A stretch of DNA of 64,000 nt from Fallopia convolvulus (taxonomy: Eukaryota; Streptophyta; Magnoliopsida; Caryophyllales; Polygonaceae). The stretch spans positions 49,273,927 to 49,337,926 of the forward strand of contig OZ024725.1 of assembly GCA_964016875.1 (NCBI GenBank), read 5' to 3'. The notes beneath the pieces were generated by a model. That model made no database searches. It saw only the letters and a list, made by a program, of their open reading frames with translations, and was not told where the DNA came from. This document shows, in pieces, positions 23,504 through 35,158 of the stretch (the stretch's first letter is position 1; every line of letters starts with the position of its first letter). The translations under genes and the position numbers were made by a program.

Positions 23504-25014
23504 TGATGTTCGCATTTTTAGTATAGTTTTTGATAGGTTTTCTTTGCTTATTAGGTTTAGTTTTGTTTAGTTTAGGTTTAGTTTTGAGTATTTTTAGTTA
23601 GTTTTGCATAATTCTGTGAAAAGAGTGGAATCTACGCTATTTTGTGAATTTTACAGGTTTTAGCAAGGAAAGGAGCTGAATGGAGCTAAATTTGGAGCAT
23701 TGCTGTAAGAGACGGAGGAGTGAAAGATTGAAGAAGTCGAAGCTCGAGAGTACAAGAAGAAGTGTCGAAGAAAACAAACCCCAGGCTCGTTAACGAGGCT
23801 GTGAAGGGTCGTTAACGAGGCCACGAAGAGAAAGATTTCGAGTATTATTTTTATTATTAACCGATCCTGAGCGGGAATTTATTTCCGTATCGGTTGAGTA
23901 TCTTTTTAGAATCTTTTGGGGTTGTTAGAATATGTATTTTAGGGTTTAATATGTTTTTAGATTTTATTTCTATCTTTTAGAGATTGTTTCTATCTTTTTA
24001 GGAAAGTTTATATCTTTTAGCTTTTTTAGTTTTTTAGCTTTTTAGTATAAATACCCTTCTATCTAGCATAGAAAGAGGGGAGGCTTGATTTGGAGATGTT
24101 TTTAGAGATCTTATTTTAGAGGAGATTTGTGGAGGCCGAGAAGGAGAGCGAGATCGGATCGGAAGAGGATCACGAGGCTTGGTAGACGACGGTTGCCGAG
24201 TGTTCGTTGGTCGTGTTTGTGGTTCAGTGTTTTTTTTTTCGGTTTCTTCTGAATCTCTGTAAGACAATATATTTTTCTTATTAATTTGAGTTTGAGTTTT
24301 GTTTCAATGTTTTATTTTATAGAAGTTTTTAGTTTCTTAGTTATGATTAGTGAGTAGTTTATTTTTCTAGGGTCGGGGTTAAGCCCGACATAGTTGAGCA
24401 TGTTGGATGAGTAAGATTGTGTGTGAATGCCTTTTATCTTTTATTGAGATTGTTTGTTGTGCTTAATACCAAGACGAAAGTTGAGGTAATTTAGGTTTTT
24501 AACTTGATTGAAAGAGAAAGTTAGTAGCTTGAAGGTTTTATTGTTTGAAAACGAAAGTTTCAAGCTTTAGATCTAAAACAAGCAATTGAGTGAATTAGGA
24601 TGCGAAAGTAGATTAATTTACTTGTTAAGTCAACAAAAGTTGATAACTCTATCTGTTTAAAGGCATGATCTTATCTTCTTACGGAATCTTATGCTTGGCT
24701 ATGTTGTGGTGTCCCTTGTCCTAGATTTTTGCTTTATTTGAATTATTTCTGGTGAATCTTCGTTGCTGAGTACTTGCCTCGGTACCGAATTATAATTAGA
24801 ATTTTATTAGGTCGTTAGTTAGTATTTTGGTGTTCGGTGGCTCGGTAACGATCCTGACAACATCGTTAACGAGGCATCTCGTGAGTGTTTTGTTTGATTT
24901 TTCTTAGATTGATAGATAAACAACCTTGCTTCCTGTGGAACGATCCTGACTCCACTGTACTCAGCGGGGTCTTGACTTACAAATTTATTTGTTGGCCGAG
25001 AAACCCTATCAACA
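23504..25014 (+). repeat. 5' LTR of the inner Athila element
   Basis: 1511 bp, TGATGTTCGC...CTATCAACA. TATA box agtataaatacc near 24042-24055. It contains TCGTTAACGA pairs at 23787/23809 and a degenerate pair near 24838-24870. It is the reverse complement of 21993-23497 with only scattered differences. Confidence 0.95.
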
Positions 25015-25017
25015 AAT

Positions 25018-25035
25018 TGGTGCCGTTGTCGGGGA
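25018..25035 (+). promoter_or_regulatory. primer binding site, inner Athila
   Basis: TGGTGCCGTTGTCGGGGA, 3 bp after the LTR. It differs from the outer copy's PBS by one C to T at a CpG. Confidence 0.8.
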
Positions 25036-25128
25036 AGTAACATGTTGTTAGTTTATCTTCGGGATCGGGAATAGCCCGACCCCGTTTTTGTTTTTAATCT
25101 TTGTTTTCTTTGTTTGTTTTCTCAGTGT

Positions 25129-27812
25129 ATGCCGGTAGGACGAAGAAGGCTTCAGTTTGATAACATAAGTTATTACTCAGAACCAGAACGTTCCCTGCAC
25201 CGTCGACTCCGAGAAAACCGAGCCATGGCCACAGCAGAAGAGATGGCTCGAGAGTTAGAGATCCTCCGGACCTAGATGGAGGCACTGAAAGCCGAGAAGG
25301 ACGGCGCAGACGCAGACAAGGTTCGACTGCAAGAAGAGCTAGACGCCTATCCAAGGAATGCCAAGCAATACATGCATCCGGAACTGAGGGTGCCAGAATC
25401 TCCTATTGTGCTTCCTGCGATAGAGAAACCTTTTGAGATCAAGTCTCAATTTATATCCTTAATCAAACGGGCTCAGTTTGAAGGGAAACCTGCTGAGTGC
25501 CCTATGGAGCATATTAGAAATTTTCTTGATTTATGTGACACCATAGCTGCTGAAGGTGTCTCGTTAGAATATGTTCTGTTAAAAGCTTTTAGATGGTCAC
25601 TCACTGGAAAGGCCCTAAACTGGTTAGAGAGCCTACCTTCTAAGTCTATCAGGACTTGGAAAGCTTTGTATGATCAATTTCTTACAAAGTTTTTCCCTCC
25701 TGCTAAGACAACGGAGTTAAGGAAACGCATCACCTCTTATCACCAGTTGCCTAATGAAACATTTGTTGAAACATGGGAAAGATTCAAAGAGATGCTTAGA
25801 CAGTGCCCTACTCATGGGCAACCTTTATATGTATTGCAAGAAATCTTTTTCCAGGGTATCAACGCGGAGACCAAGAACCGCATCAACACGCATACTGCGT
25901 GCGGTTTTATAGAGATGAACCCGACAGAGGCGTGGGAACTGTTGGACAAGCTGGCGAATTACGATGCTATGTACGGAACCCAGCAGGCTCCACAAACTCA
26001 AAAACGTCTCTATGTGCCCAACCGAGATGAAGTTGACCCCGATGTTAAAAATCAATTCTTACAAGATGAGGTCAACCGTTTGAGGAAACAGGTAAGTTTT
26101 CTGAAATCCTCTCAATCATGTCAAGAATGTGGTTCTTCTGCGCATAGTACTTCTGCTTGCACTAACATTGAGCAGGTTAGAACCGCTGAGACAATAGCTG
26201 AGATGAATTACATGAGAGGACCCTACAGGAACCAGCCTAATTATAATGACAGGTCAAACAACTATCAACCATGGGGCAATCAGAATACAAGTTAAAATTA
26301 CGCAGGGCCCCCACAAGATAGACGACCTGCACCATATCGACCTCCAGGCCATCAGGAGACGCCATCATGGGTTCAGGAGATTAAAGAGAGCATCGACGGA
26401 GTGAACAACAAGGTTGATGACGTTCAAGCCAAGCTGAACCGACAAGATAAAAGATGGGGAGAATTCGATATTTGGAAGAGGAGCGTTGATTCCCAACTAG
26501 GGGACCTTGCTGCACGGATTCCAAGACCACAAGGGCAACTCCCGGGTCGTCCCGAGGAGAACCCTATAGGCCAAATAGCAGCGGTACACCTCAGGAGTGG
26601 GAAGACACTACCGGAGAGAATTCAAGCTGAAGAGAAGGAGGAACAAGATCTCGCCAACCAGCTCGTTAACGAGCCAGCGAGAGCACATACCGAGCCTACA
26701 AACAAGGATGACGAGGCTCCGAGGATTCCTGACGATCCTACCCCAGGTAAGTTCTCTAAACCGAGCCTTCCTCTCAACCCCAGGGTAGTTAACGACCCCA
26801 CCAGGGTCGGTAACGACCCGCCGTGGACATCAATCGACCCAAGTGTCGACCCGGTACTCTCACCTCTCGAGCCTAACTTGGTTTCGAGAATGGTGAAATC
26901 TCTTCCATTTCCAGCTAAGAAATCTATGACTCTACTGAGAGTAAGTTCAAGCGTTTCGTTAAGATTCTTCAGGGCATTAATATTTCCATCCCATTCACTG
27001 AGGCCCTAAGCGAAATGCCGGCTTACACAAAATTTTTGAAAGATATTCTTAGCAGGAAAAGGCCCATTACAGAGCTGCAGGATGAAGTCAGATCGATAGC
27101 TTTACCAGAAAAGCTAGGAGACCCCGGGAGGTTTGCAATCACAATCGGCATAGGCAACCACAAACTCAAAGCTTTATGCGATCTAGGTGCCAGTGCTAGT
27201 CTTGTTCCGCTCTCAATCTGGTCTAAAGCCAATATGAGACCACTAGAGCCAGTAGACATGAATCTGTACATGGCAGATGGGTCAAGTGTCAAGGCCACAG
27301 GAGTAGTGGACGATTACCCTATTCAAGTCGGGAAATTCTTTATACCGAATGATTTTATCGTCCTTGATATGCCTGAAGACCCTCATGTCCCCATAATTCT
27401 CGGGAAACCATTCTTAGCCACAGCAGGAGCAAGAGTTGATGTGCGAAAGGGACTCCTCACTTTTGATATAGGAGAGGAACGGGTGGAATTCAATTTAGAT
27501 CAAAAAGCCAATGACCCAATTGGAGTGGCACAACTAGAGTTGACTCAACCCGAACTCGACACCACAGTCCCTACCGAGCCACATCTCCCGATCACTGATT
27601 CTCACGTGCACGAGTTCAACCAAGGCCCTACTACAGAGGTTACAGAAAAGTCCAAACCACCTTGGCTTTCGGACTACACCAATAACCCAGGGATATCGAG
27701 CTTGCTGATAGAAGAAAAAGGCCCTAATTTAGCAATTCAAGCACACAGAGGCAGTAAGGCTACAAGCAGGGTATCTCAAGACCCCAACACGGCCATACAT
27801 GAACCATCATGA
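25129..27812 (+). pseudogene. gag-protease relic of the inner Athila element
   Basis: Starts at 25129 (MPVGRRRLQFDN) and aligns with the outer gag throughout. Lesions: CAG to TAG at 25273-25275, a 24-bp in-frame deletion near 25315, CAA to TAA at 26293-26295, and a 1-base deletion near 26928. After that the frame resumes at 27015 (MPAYTKFLKDIL) with the protease motif LCDLGASAS and PIILGKPFLATAGARVDVRKG. It then runs through a Pro/Thr-rich tail and stops at 27812, the edge of the pol deletion. The gag core (25450-25850) is well preserved. Confidence 0.88.
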
Positions 27813-29041
27813 GACTAGCAAGGGATCTCGTCGGGATAACGACGTTAAACATAGCGCTTACGGGAGGCAACCCGCTTTTTTTTAGAATAGGTTTAGCTTA
27901 GTTTATTTTTCTTTTCTTTTTTTCTTTTTAGATTATTTCTTACTTTTCTTTTATTTTATTTTTAGTCTTAACTAGGATAGAAATTAGATTTTTAAAGCTA
28001 ACAAAGATTTCAGGAGAAAGGGGTCGAAAAATCACTCAAGAAGGCCACGGCGGCTCGTTAACGACCCACCCAGGGTCGTTAACGACCCGGTTCGGAAGAC
28101 CCGATTCGTCACAATACGGGGCAAGTAAGTTTTTAACCTAATCTATCTAATTCTTCTACCCTAGCCGCCGCCCCTCCCTTCTACCATTACCCCTCCTATA
28201 AAAACACTTCTACCCCTCCCAAAATTCTACCACAATCCCTTCAAAATTCACTCTCAAACCCAAAACACTCTCAATCCCTCTCCCTTCTCTCCCACCGAGT
28301 CGGAATTCCCCACGCTAACGACCACCGGAGACGCCGTCGTTACCGGAGTTAGGAAGCCATCCACCGACGAGGCTGTGCTCGTTAAATACCCCAATTCCGA
28401 CCCTTGTTCTTCAAATTTTCGGTTCTCCAGTATCATTTCTAAACCCTTGCTTGAAATTGCATGATTAATTATCTATGGGTCGAAATTTCATATTTTGAAT
28501 CATGATTCTTAGGGAGGTCGATGAGCATGCTTGATTTCGGTCCTAAAAATTCTTGATTGTGCTTGGTTGTTCATGTTTTAGGAAAGATTATTCATGTTAG
28601 ATTAGCTATTGTAATTCTCTAGTTAGGAAAGCATGAATTTTTCTTGTTCTAGATCTAAAAGTTCAATCTTTGCATGTCAAAATTCCGGGAAATTTTTAGC
28701 ATGTTCGGGATGGGAAGTTGAGTAAGTATGGGGTGCTTATACCCGATGGGGGATTTGTGGAAAATAATAGAAGATTGCAAGCTTGATTTGTGCTGAATTA
28801 GAGGTAGCTTAATTTCGGAAAATTCTGGTTTTGCTCTCGGTAGGTCGTTAACGACCCACCCAGGCTCGTTAACGACCCTGCACTTCATCATTGATCGATC
28901 CGAGCCCAGAATCGTGAACAATCCAATTGGGTAGTTTACGAATAATTCCGAAGTTAATTTTGAGACCAAGTATGGGGTCTCGAGCCTATTGTTTTTGAGT
29001 GGATCTTATCTTGGAAAAATTTCGTTTATTTTGTATGATCC
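27813..29041 (+). other. internal spacer of the inner Athila element
   Basis: Region between pol remains and the second gene. It contains two cassettes of paired TCGTTAACGA palindromes (28055/28076 and 28845/28866, both 21 bp apart) and a leader-like segment of CT-rich sequence around 28140-28300. The equivalent in the outer copy is 35159-36370. Confidence 0.75.
28050..28090 (+). repeat. paired-palindrome cassette (representative)
   Basis: Two copies of TCGTTAACGA at 28055-28064 and 28076-28085 with a cccacccaggg spacer. Similar pairs with a 21-bp start-to-start distance occur at 22146/22167, 26786/26807 (degenerate), 28845/28866, 30234/30255, 33020/33041, 35326/35347, 36117/36138, 39673/39694, 40584/40605 and 42559/42580. 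Distances of 22-23 occur at 23787/23809 and 31596/31619. Confidence 0.9.
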
Positions 29042-30637
29042 ATGGCTAGTTCAAGCAGACCCGCTACCCGAGCCCAAAAGAAGAGGAGTAACCACAGGTC
29101 TCCATCTCCACCCCGAGTGGATGATGTGATTTTGAGCAGTCAGAGCCAAGTAAGGCGCTACCGGGATTTTTTGGAGAAGGACCATTACACCCGATGGTTC
29201 TCGAAGTCTAGCGCCGTTTCTACGGGCATCTACACGGATGTCAAGGACGCCTTCATCATCCTTGGGGCCGCCCACCTGTTGAAGCAAGAGAACTTTCCAC
29301 ATTATCCGGCCCTCACATCCGAGTTCTTGGCCACTTTGGAGACCAATTTCTCGTCGAAGATCTCAGCGGGACGTATTCGGTTCTGGCTCGGTAACGAGGA
29401 TCGTGACTTCACCATGGCGGAGTTCAATGCAATCTTGGAGCTCCCAAACCCGTCAAGAGATTACAGTTTGAAGGACTACCGAGTGACCCGCACTTGGAGC
29501 TACATCACCGGAGAGGTTCAATCCTCCACTGCGGCGCTATCCGGGGCAAACATAGTCAACCCCATCTTCCGGATTATCTTGAGAGTCCTCGCCGCAACAT
29601 TTTGGCCGAAGAAAGGGTTGAACTGGCCTACAAGAACGGAGGTCGCTTGCTTCCGCACCATCCTCTTTGAGGAGCCCGACCCCTCTAATTTGGGGTACGA
29701 ATGGCTCTATTATGTCGAGAAGTCCACCAAGTCCAAGGAGGTGTGGTGTGGTAATTTGGTTAGCCTCTTGGCTAAGAATCTTGGAGTAGATCTCACCCGC
29801 TACACACCGGCCCACACCCAACTCCTCAACAAAAACTATTGGTATAGTTCTGGGATTTTCTTGCAAGCCGAGGGAGGCTACAAGGTGAAGGTTCAAGATC
29901 GACTAGTCATACCTTCCCTCGATATGTACGAGCTACTCTATGTACCGAATTGGTACGAGGTGTGGACGGGCCATCCTTACCCATTAGAGCCAAAACCGGA
30001 GGACGAGCTCTCGCTTAGGCCTTGTGAAACCCGGTTTGAGCGGGACGACGTGGATGAATATGAAGAAGAAGATGAGCAAGAGGATACCGAGGTAGTAGGC
30101 AACGACACCGAGGGCGACACTGAGGAGCTCAACTTTGAAGAAGAAGACATGGACACGGAGGTGCTAGGAGGCCACATCTTCGTTGACGAGCCCACCAGGG
30201 TCGTTAACGACCACTTCCATCCACCACCCAACACTGTTAACGAGGCACCCAACTTCGTTAACGAGGTGCCGAGAGCCCTTGTCGACCCACCGCCAGCTCC
30301 TGTCGACCCTCATGCTTACGGCCTCATGCCTTACAACCCGGTGATGTATCAAGATCATTTCCAGCCTCACTACCCACCACCTCCTCAGCCCGAGTACGCA
30401 GGATCGAGTATACCACCACCATGGGCCGAGGATCTTTCTGCACGGATGCAACAGCTTCACCTCCAGACGGATCACATTCATAGGAGGATGGATAGATGGG
30501 AAACCGTCTATTCCGCTCGCATGTCGATGGAGGACGAGAGGCAGCGTCAGAGAGAGGCGGATGATGCTGAGCGTTGGAGGACGATGTACGACTTCATGGG
30601 GAACTTTGAGCACTACTTTCCTCCACCGAACCGTTGA
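29042..30637 (+). CDS. Athila ORF-1-like protein, intact
   Basis: 531 aa, uninterrupted, starting MASSSRPATRAQKKR in a good context (tccATGg). Residues 40-330 match the pattern of the plant retrotransposon ORF-1 family found next to pol in Athila elements (FSKSSAVSTGIYTDVKDAFI, ALTSEFLATLE, FTMAEFNAILELP, IFRIILRVLAATFW, WYSSGIF). Residues 335-380 are acidic (DVDEYEEEDEQED). Residues 385-425 hold VND/VNEAP/VNEVP tracts encoded by palindrome cassettes, followed by a Pro-rich part and a C-terminal coiled-coil-like stretch (RMSMEDERQRQREADDAERW). No membrane segment or signal peptide is seen, so an envelope role is not supported. Function unknown. This is the only full-length ORF in the inner element. 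Confidence 0.82.
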   Translation: MASSSRPATRAQKKRSNHRSPSPPRVDDVILSSQSQVRRYRDFLEKDHYTRWFSKSSAVSTGIYTDVKDAFIILGAAHLLKQENFPHYPALTSEFLATLETNFSSKISAGRIRFWLGNEDRDFTMAEFNAILELPNPSRDYSLKDYRVTRTWSYITGEVQSSTAALSGANIVNPIFRIILRVLAATFWPKKGLNWPTRTEVACFRTILFEEPDPSNLGYEWLYYVEKSTKSKEVWCGNLVSLLAKNLGVDLTRYTPAHTQLLNKNYWYSSGIFLQAEGGYKVKVQDRLVIPSLDMYELLYVPNWYEVWTGHPYPLEPKPEDELSLRPCETRFERDDVDEYEEEDEQEDTEVVGNDTEGDTEELNFEEEDMDTEVLGGHIFVDEPTRVVNDHFHPPPNTVNEAPNFVNEVPRALVDPPPAPVDPHAYGLMPYNPVMYQDHFQPHYPPPPQPEYAGSSIPPPWAEDLSARMQQLHLQTDHIHRRMDRWETVYSARMSMEDERQRQREADDAERWRTMYDFMGNFEHYFPPPNR

Positions 30638-32306
30638 TTCAAGCTCAAGATGAAGTTTCCTTTCCTTGTTTCCACTTTTGTAAGTTTTATGTTTTTCTTT
30701 TTCTTTTTAATTTTTTGTTTTGTTTTCTATTTCTTTTCCCTCTTCTTCTTATTTTCCTTACAATGGGGACACTGTAATTTTAAGTATGGGGTGGGGAGAA
30801 AGTAGAAAAATTATGTCTTAGGTGTTCTATGTAGTTGTTATTTCTTTTAAACTGAAAAAATCGAAAAATCCAAAAAAAGTTTAGAATTGATAGATATCCC
30901 TTCTTAAGTTCTATGATAGCAACCACTAGCTTAATCATATAATTCCTTGCAAACATGTCTTTAAAAGTATAGCCGGATTCTCAAAATTGAAATTATTATT
31001 TTAGAAGAGAATAGCACTTGATGAAATTGAGCACATATACTTTATAACATAGATGATGCAATCCAACAAAATCTACCTTGTGAGTTATTTTTGGCCTTAT
31101 AGGGAGAACATCATAAATCCCTCTTCTTTTCTTGTGTGATTTACTCTCTTTATGCATATTATCTCTTGGAATTGTGATGGTTATCTATTTCTTGAGACCC
31201 TTATAAGATTTTTAGTTCATTACTTGTGAAGATCATATGATGGAGAACTTATTTTTATAAGCCCTATTATTCCCTATCTACCTTTACATTATTCCTTCTT
31301 TTGATAACCAATTCTGGCCTGAAAACTTTTGTTTTTAGCTCCACAAAAATTATTCCCTAGACGAGATAAGCTTGACCCTATCCGGGAATTAGGACTTAGA
31401 TCGGAGAGGTGAAATTTTGTGTTTTGTTGAAAAGAAAAGAGTTTATATTTGCTTGAATTAAAGGGTATTTGGAAAGGTAGATTGGAAGTCTCTTGTTATT
31501 ACATGTAAGAAATGTCTCTTGATAGAAAAAATGCACACAATAAAGTTTTGATGGATGTAGTGTAGTAAAAGGAAGAAAAGGATGTATACGGTAGATCGTT
31601 AACGACCCTGATGTAGGCTCGTTAACGAGGCAACGCAGAGCGAAAAAGGAAGAAAAAAGAAAGAAAAAAAAAAGGAAATCAAAAAGAGGTGAAGAGTTAA
31701 AGTGCATTTGTGTTTATAGGTAATATCAAGAGATTCTTTTATTTTGGTTATGAGATTTTCTAGGATGATAAAGGGTGAGTGAAAATGAGTGTGCATAATG
31801 AAGAGTGAGTTTGGTATCTTTTATGAGAGTTTTTGGAGATGTGAGTTTTTAGGAATCTTTGATTTCCGGATATTATTAGCACCACATGACCAAATATTTC
31901 CACGCCCTATTGTTATTACCAAGCCCCATTACAACCCGACCGAATGGAAACTTCTATGAAGTTTTTCATTGAGCCTAAGTTCTCTTGATGATTCTTTGCT
32001 TGTTTTGACAAATCTTGGGGTGGAGAGTATTGGTGATATAAGTTCCAATTTCTATGAGTTTTTGTATATAAGATGAGTTGAGAGATTGAATTTATAAGCC
32101 CAAACACTTGAGAGTTGAGTGAGACACATTATATCCCTTGAGAGGTTAGATTGTATTATTTTATGTCTATTTAACTGCATATATGTGTGAGGATGTTAAT
32201 AGTCTTTTGCTATAATTTTCTTGTGTGTAGATGTTGTTTTTTAGAAGATGGCTATGTCTTGATGAGCACGATTTGTTTTGGTTTTGGTTAGAGTCTTGTT
32301 TATTGC
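30638..32306 (+). other. 3' untranslated region of the inner Athila element
   Basis: AT-rich, no gene. One palindrome pair at 31596/31619. A segment at 31870-32300 matches the outer element's 33240-33690 in reverse. Confidence 0.7.
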
Positions 32307-33202
32307 TGGAGGCCGAGAAGGAGAGCGAGATCGGATCGGAAGAGGATCACGAGGCTCGGTAGACGACGGTTGCCGAGTGTTCGTTGGTCGTGTTTGTGGT
32401 TCGGTGTTTTTTTTTTCGGTTTCTTCTGAATCTTTGTAAGACAATATATTTTTCTTATTAATTTGAGTTTGAGTTTTGTTTCAATGTTTTATTTTATAGA
32501 AGTTTTTAGTTTCTTAGTTATGATTAGTGAGTAGTTTATTTTTCTAGGGTCGGGGTTAAGCCCGACATAGTTGAGCATGTTGGATGAGTAAGATTGTGTG
32601 TGAATGCCTTTTATCTTTTATTGAGATTGTTTGTTGTGCTTAATACCAAGACGAAAGTTGAGGTAATTTAGGTTTTTAACTTGATTGAAAGAGAAAGTTA
32701 GTAACTTGAAGGTTGTTATTGTTTGAAAACGAAAGTTTTAAGCTTTAGATCTAAAACAAGCAATTAAGTGAATTAGGATGCGAAAGTAGATTAATTTACT
32801 TGTTAAGTCAACGAAAGTTGATAACTCTATCTGTTTAAAGGCATGATCTTATCTTCTTACGGAATCTTATGCTTGGCTATGTTGTGGTGTCCCTTGTCCT
32901 AGATTTTTGCTTTATTTGAATTATTTCTGGTGAATCTTCGTTGCTGAGTACTTGCCTCGGTACCGAATTTTAATTAGAATTTTATTAGGTCGTTAGTTAG
33001 TATTTTTGTGTTCGGTGGCTCGGTAACGATCCTGACAACATCGTTAACGAGGCATCTCGTGAGTGTTTTGTTTGATTTTGTTTGATTTTTCTTAGATTGA
33101 TAGATAAACAACCTTGCTTCCTGTGGAACGATCCTGACTCCACTGTACTCAGCGGGGTCTTGACTTACAAATTTATTTGTTGGCCGAGAAACCCTATCAA
33201 CA
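32307..33202 (+). repeat. 3' LTR of the inner Athila element, 5'-truncated
   Basis: Matches 24132-25014 almost exactly. The first about 630 bp of the LTR (with the TATA box) are absent. The junction at 32306/32307 (tattgc|tggagg) shows 2-3 bp microhomology between the internal 3' region and the LTR. Confidence 0.9.
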
Positions 33203-33207
33203 AATAC

Positions 33208-33690
33208 CCCATACTTAGACTTGCTTGTCCTCAAGCAATAAACAAGACACTAACCAAAACCAAAACAAATCATGCTCATCAAGACATAGCCATCTTCTAA
33301 AAAGCAACATCTACATATGAGAAAATTATAGCAAAAGACTATTAACATCCTCACACATATATACACTTAAATAGACATAAAATAATACAATCCAACCTCT
33401 CAAGGGATATAAATGTGTTTCACTCAACTCTCATGTGTTTGGGCTTATAAATTCAATCTCTCAACTCATCTTATTATACAAAAACTCATAGAAATTGGAA
33501 CTTATATCACCAATACTCTCCACCCAAGATTTGCCAAAACAAGCAAAGAATCATCAAGAGAACTTAGGGGGCTCAATGATAAACTTCATAGAAGTTTCCA
33601 TTCGGCCGGGTTGTAATGGGGCTTGGTAATAACAATAAGGCGTGGAAAATATTTTGGTCATGTGGTGCTAATAACAATAAGGCGTGGAAA
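33208..33690 (-). other. 3' untranslated region of the outer Athila element
   Basis: Corresponds to about 31870-32300 of the inner copy. It ends, in minus orientation, in gcttgaggacaagcaagtctaagtatgggg just before the inner element's target duplication, so the polypurine tract (aagtatggggtatt) is split from its 3' LTR. Confidence 0.7.
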
Positions 33691-33700
33691 ATATCCATCC
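33640..33700 (-). repeat. short direct repeat at a deletion junction
   Basis: taataacaataaggcgtgg plus aaaatat occurs twice within 60 bp (about 33627-33653 and 33670-33696). It marks the junction where the outer copy lost the end of the ORF-1-like gene and the following 1.3 kb. Confidence 0.7.
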
Positions 33701-35158
33701 TCCGATGAATGTGATCCTGCTGGAGATGAAGCTGCTGCATCCGTGCAGAAAGATCCTCGGCCCATGGTGGTGGTATACTCGATCCTGTGTAATCGGGCTG
33801 AGGAGGTGGTGGGTAGTGAGGCTGGAAATGGTCTTGATACATCACCGGGTTGTAAGGCATGAGTCCATAAGCAGGAGGGTCGACAGGAGCTGGTGGTGGG
33901 TCGACAGGAGCTCTAGGCACCTCGTTAACGAAGATGGGTGCCTCGTTAACAGAGTTGGGATGGGGCTGGAAGTGGTCGTTAACGAGCCTGGTGGGCTCGT
34001 CAATGAAGATGTTGCCTCCTAAAACCTCCGTGTCGATGTCTTCTTCCTCAAAATTGAGCTCCTCAGTGCCGCCCTCGGTGTCGGCTTCTTCGGTGTCATT
34101 GCCTACTACCTCGGTGTCCTCTTCTTCATCTTCTTCTTCATCCTCATCCATGTCATCCCGCTCAAACCGGGTTTCACATGGCCTAAGCGAAAGCTCGTCC
34201 TCCGGTTTTGGCTCCAATGGGTAGGGATGTCCCGTCCACGCCTCGTACCAATTCGTTACGTAGAGAAGCTCGTACATGTCGAGGGTGGGTGTAACTACTC
34301 GATCTTAAACCTTCACCTTGTATCCTCTCTCGGCTTGAACGAAGATACCGGAACTATACCAATAGTTTTTGTTGAGGAGTTGGGCGTGAGCCGGTGTGTA
34401 GCGGGTGAGATCGATTCCAAGATTCTTAGCCAAGAGGCTAACCAAATTGCCACACCAAACCTCCTTGGACTTGGTAGATTTTTCGACGTAGTAGAGCCAT
34501 TCGTACCCCAAGTTCAAGGGGCCGGGCTCCTCAAAGAGGATGGTGCGGAAGCAAGCAACCTCCGTCCTTGTAGGCCGGTTCAACTCTTTCTTTGGCCAAA
34601 ATATTGCGGCGAGGACTCTCAGAATAATCCGGAAGATGGGGTTGACTATGTTTGCCCCGGATAGCGCTTCGGTAGAGGATTGAACCTCCCCGGTGATGTA
34701 GCTCCAAGTGCGGGTCACTCGGTAGTCCTTCAAGCTATAATCTCTAGACGGGTTTGGGAGCTCCAAGATTGCGTTGAACTCCTCCATTGTCAAGTCACGA
34801 TCCTCATTACCGAGCCGGAACCGAATTCGTCCCGCCGAAGTCTTCGACGAGAAGTTGGTCTCCAATGTGGCCAAGAACTCGGATGTGAGGGCCGGGTAGT
34901 GTGGAAAGTTCTCTTGCTTCAACAGGTGGGCGGCCCCAAGGATGATGAAGGCGTCCTTGACATCCGTGGAGATCCCTGTGGTGACAGCGCTAGACTTTGA
35001 GAACCATCGGGTGTAATGGTCCTTCTCCAGAAAATCTCGGTAGCGCTGTACTTGGCTTGACTGCTCAAAATCACATCATCCACTCGAGGTGGAGATGGAG
35101 ACCTATGGTTCCTCCTCTTCTTCTGAGCTCGGGTAGCGGGTCTGCTTGAACTAGCCAT
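33690..35158 (-). pseudogene. Athila ORF-1-like gene downstream of pol, outer copy (broken)
   Basis: Homologous to the intact ORF at 29042-30637. It starts at 35158 (MASSSRPATRAQKKR), loses frame by a 1-base deletion near 35063, is open again from about 34922, meets CAA to TAA at 34307-34305, and continues to about 33695. There, after IHRRMD, it runs into unrelated 3' sequence because of a deletion. The region encodes the Asp/Glu-rich stretch and VND/NEA tracts. Its function is unknown in this family. Confidence 0.85.

Larger units (their letters stand above)
23504..33202 (+). mobile_element. Athila-type element, inner copy, nested in the outer one
   Basis: Target duplication AATAC (23499-23503 and 33203-33207). 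5' LTR 23504-25014, PBS 25018-25035, gag/protease relic 25129-27812, Athila ORF-1-like gene 29042-30637, truncated 3' LTR 32307-33202. RT, RNase H and integrase are missing: at 27812 the sequence jumps from the post-protease region straight to what follows pol in the outer copy (agactagcaaggg). The 3' LTR lacks its first about 630 bp together with the polypurine tract. Both deletions probably came after insertion, because an element without these could not have transposed alone and the terminal duplications are intact. Confidence 0.92.

Noticed and set aside
29977..30613. Minus-strand ORFs opposite the Athila ORF-1-like gene (Ser-rich and Val/Trp-rich)
   Set aside because: Shadows of the real 531-codon frame; Ser runs come from the complement of Asp/Glu codons.
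29042..30637. Envelope function for the Athila second ORF
   Set aside because: No signal peptide, transmembrane segment or furin-like site is visible; only the position resembles env.
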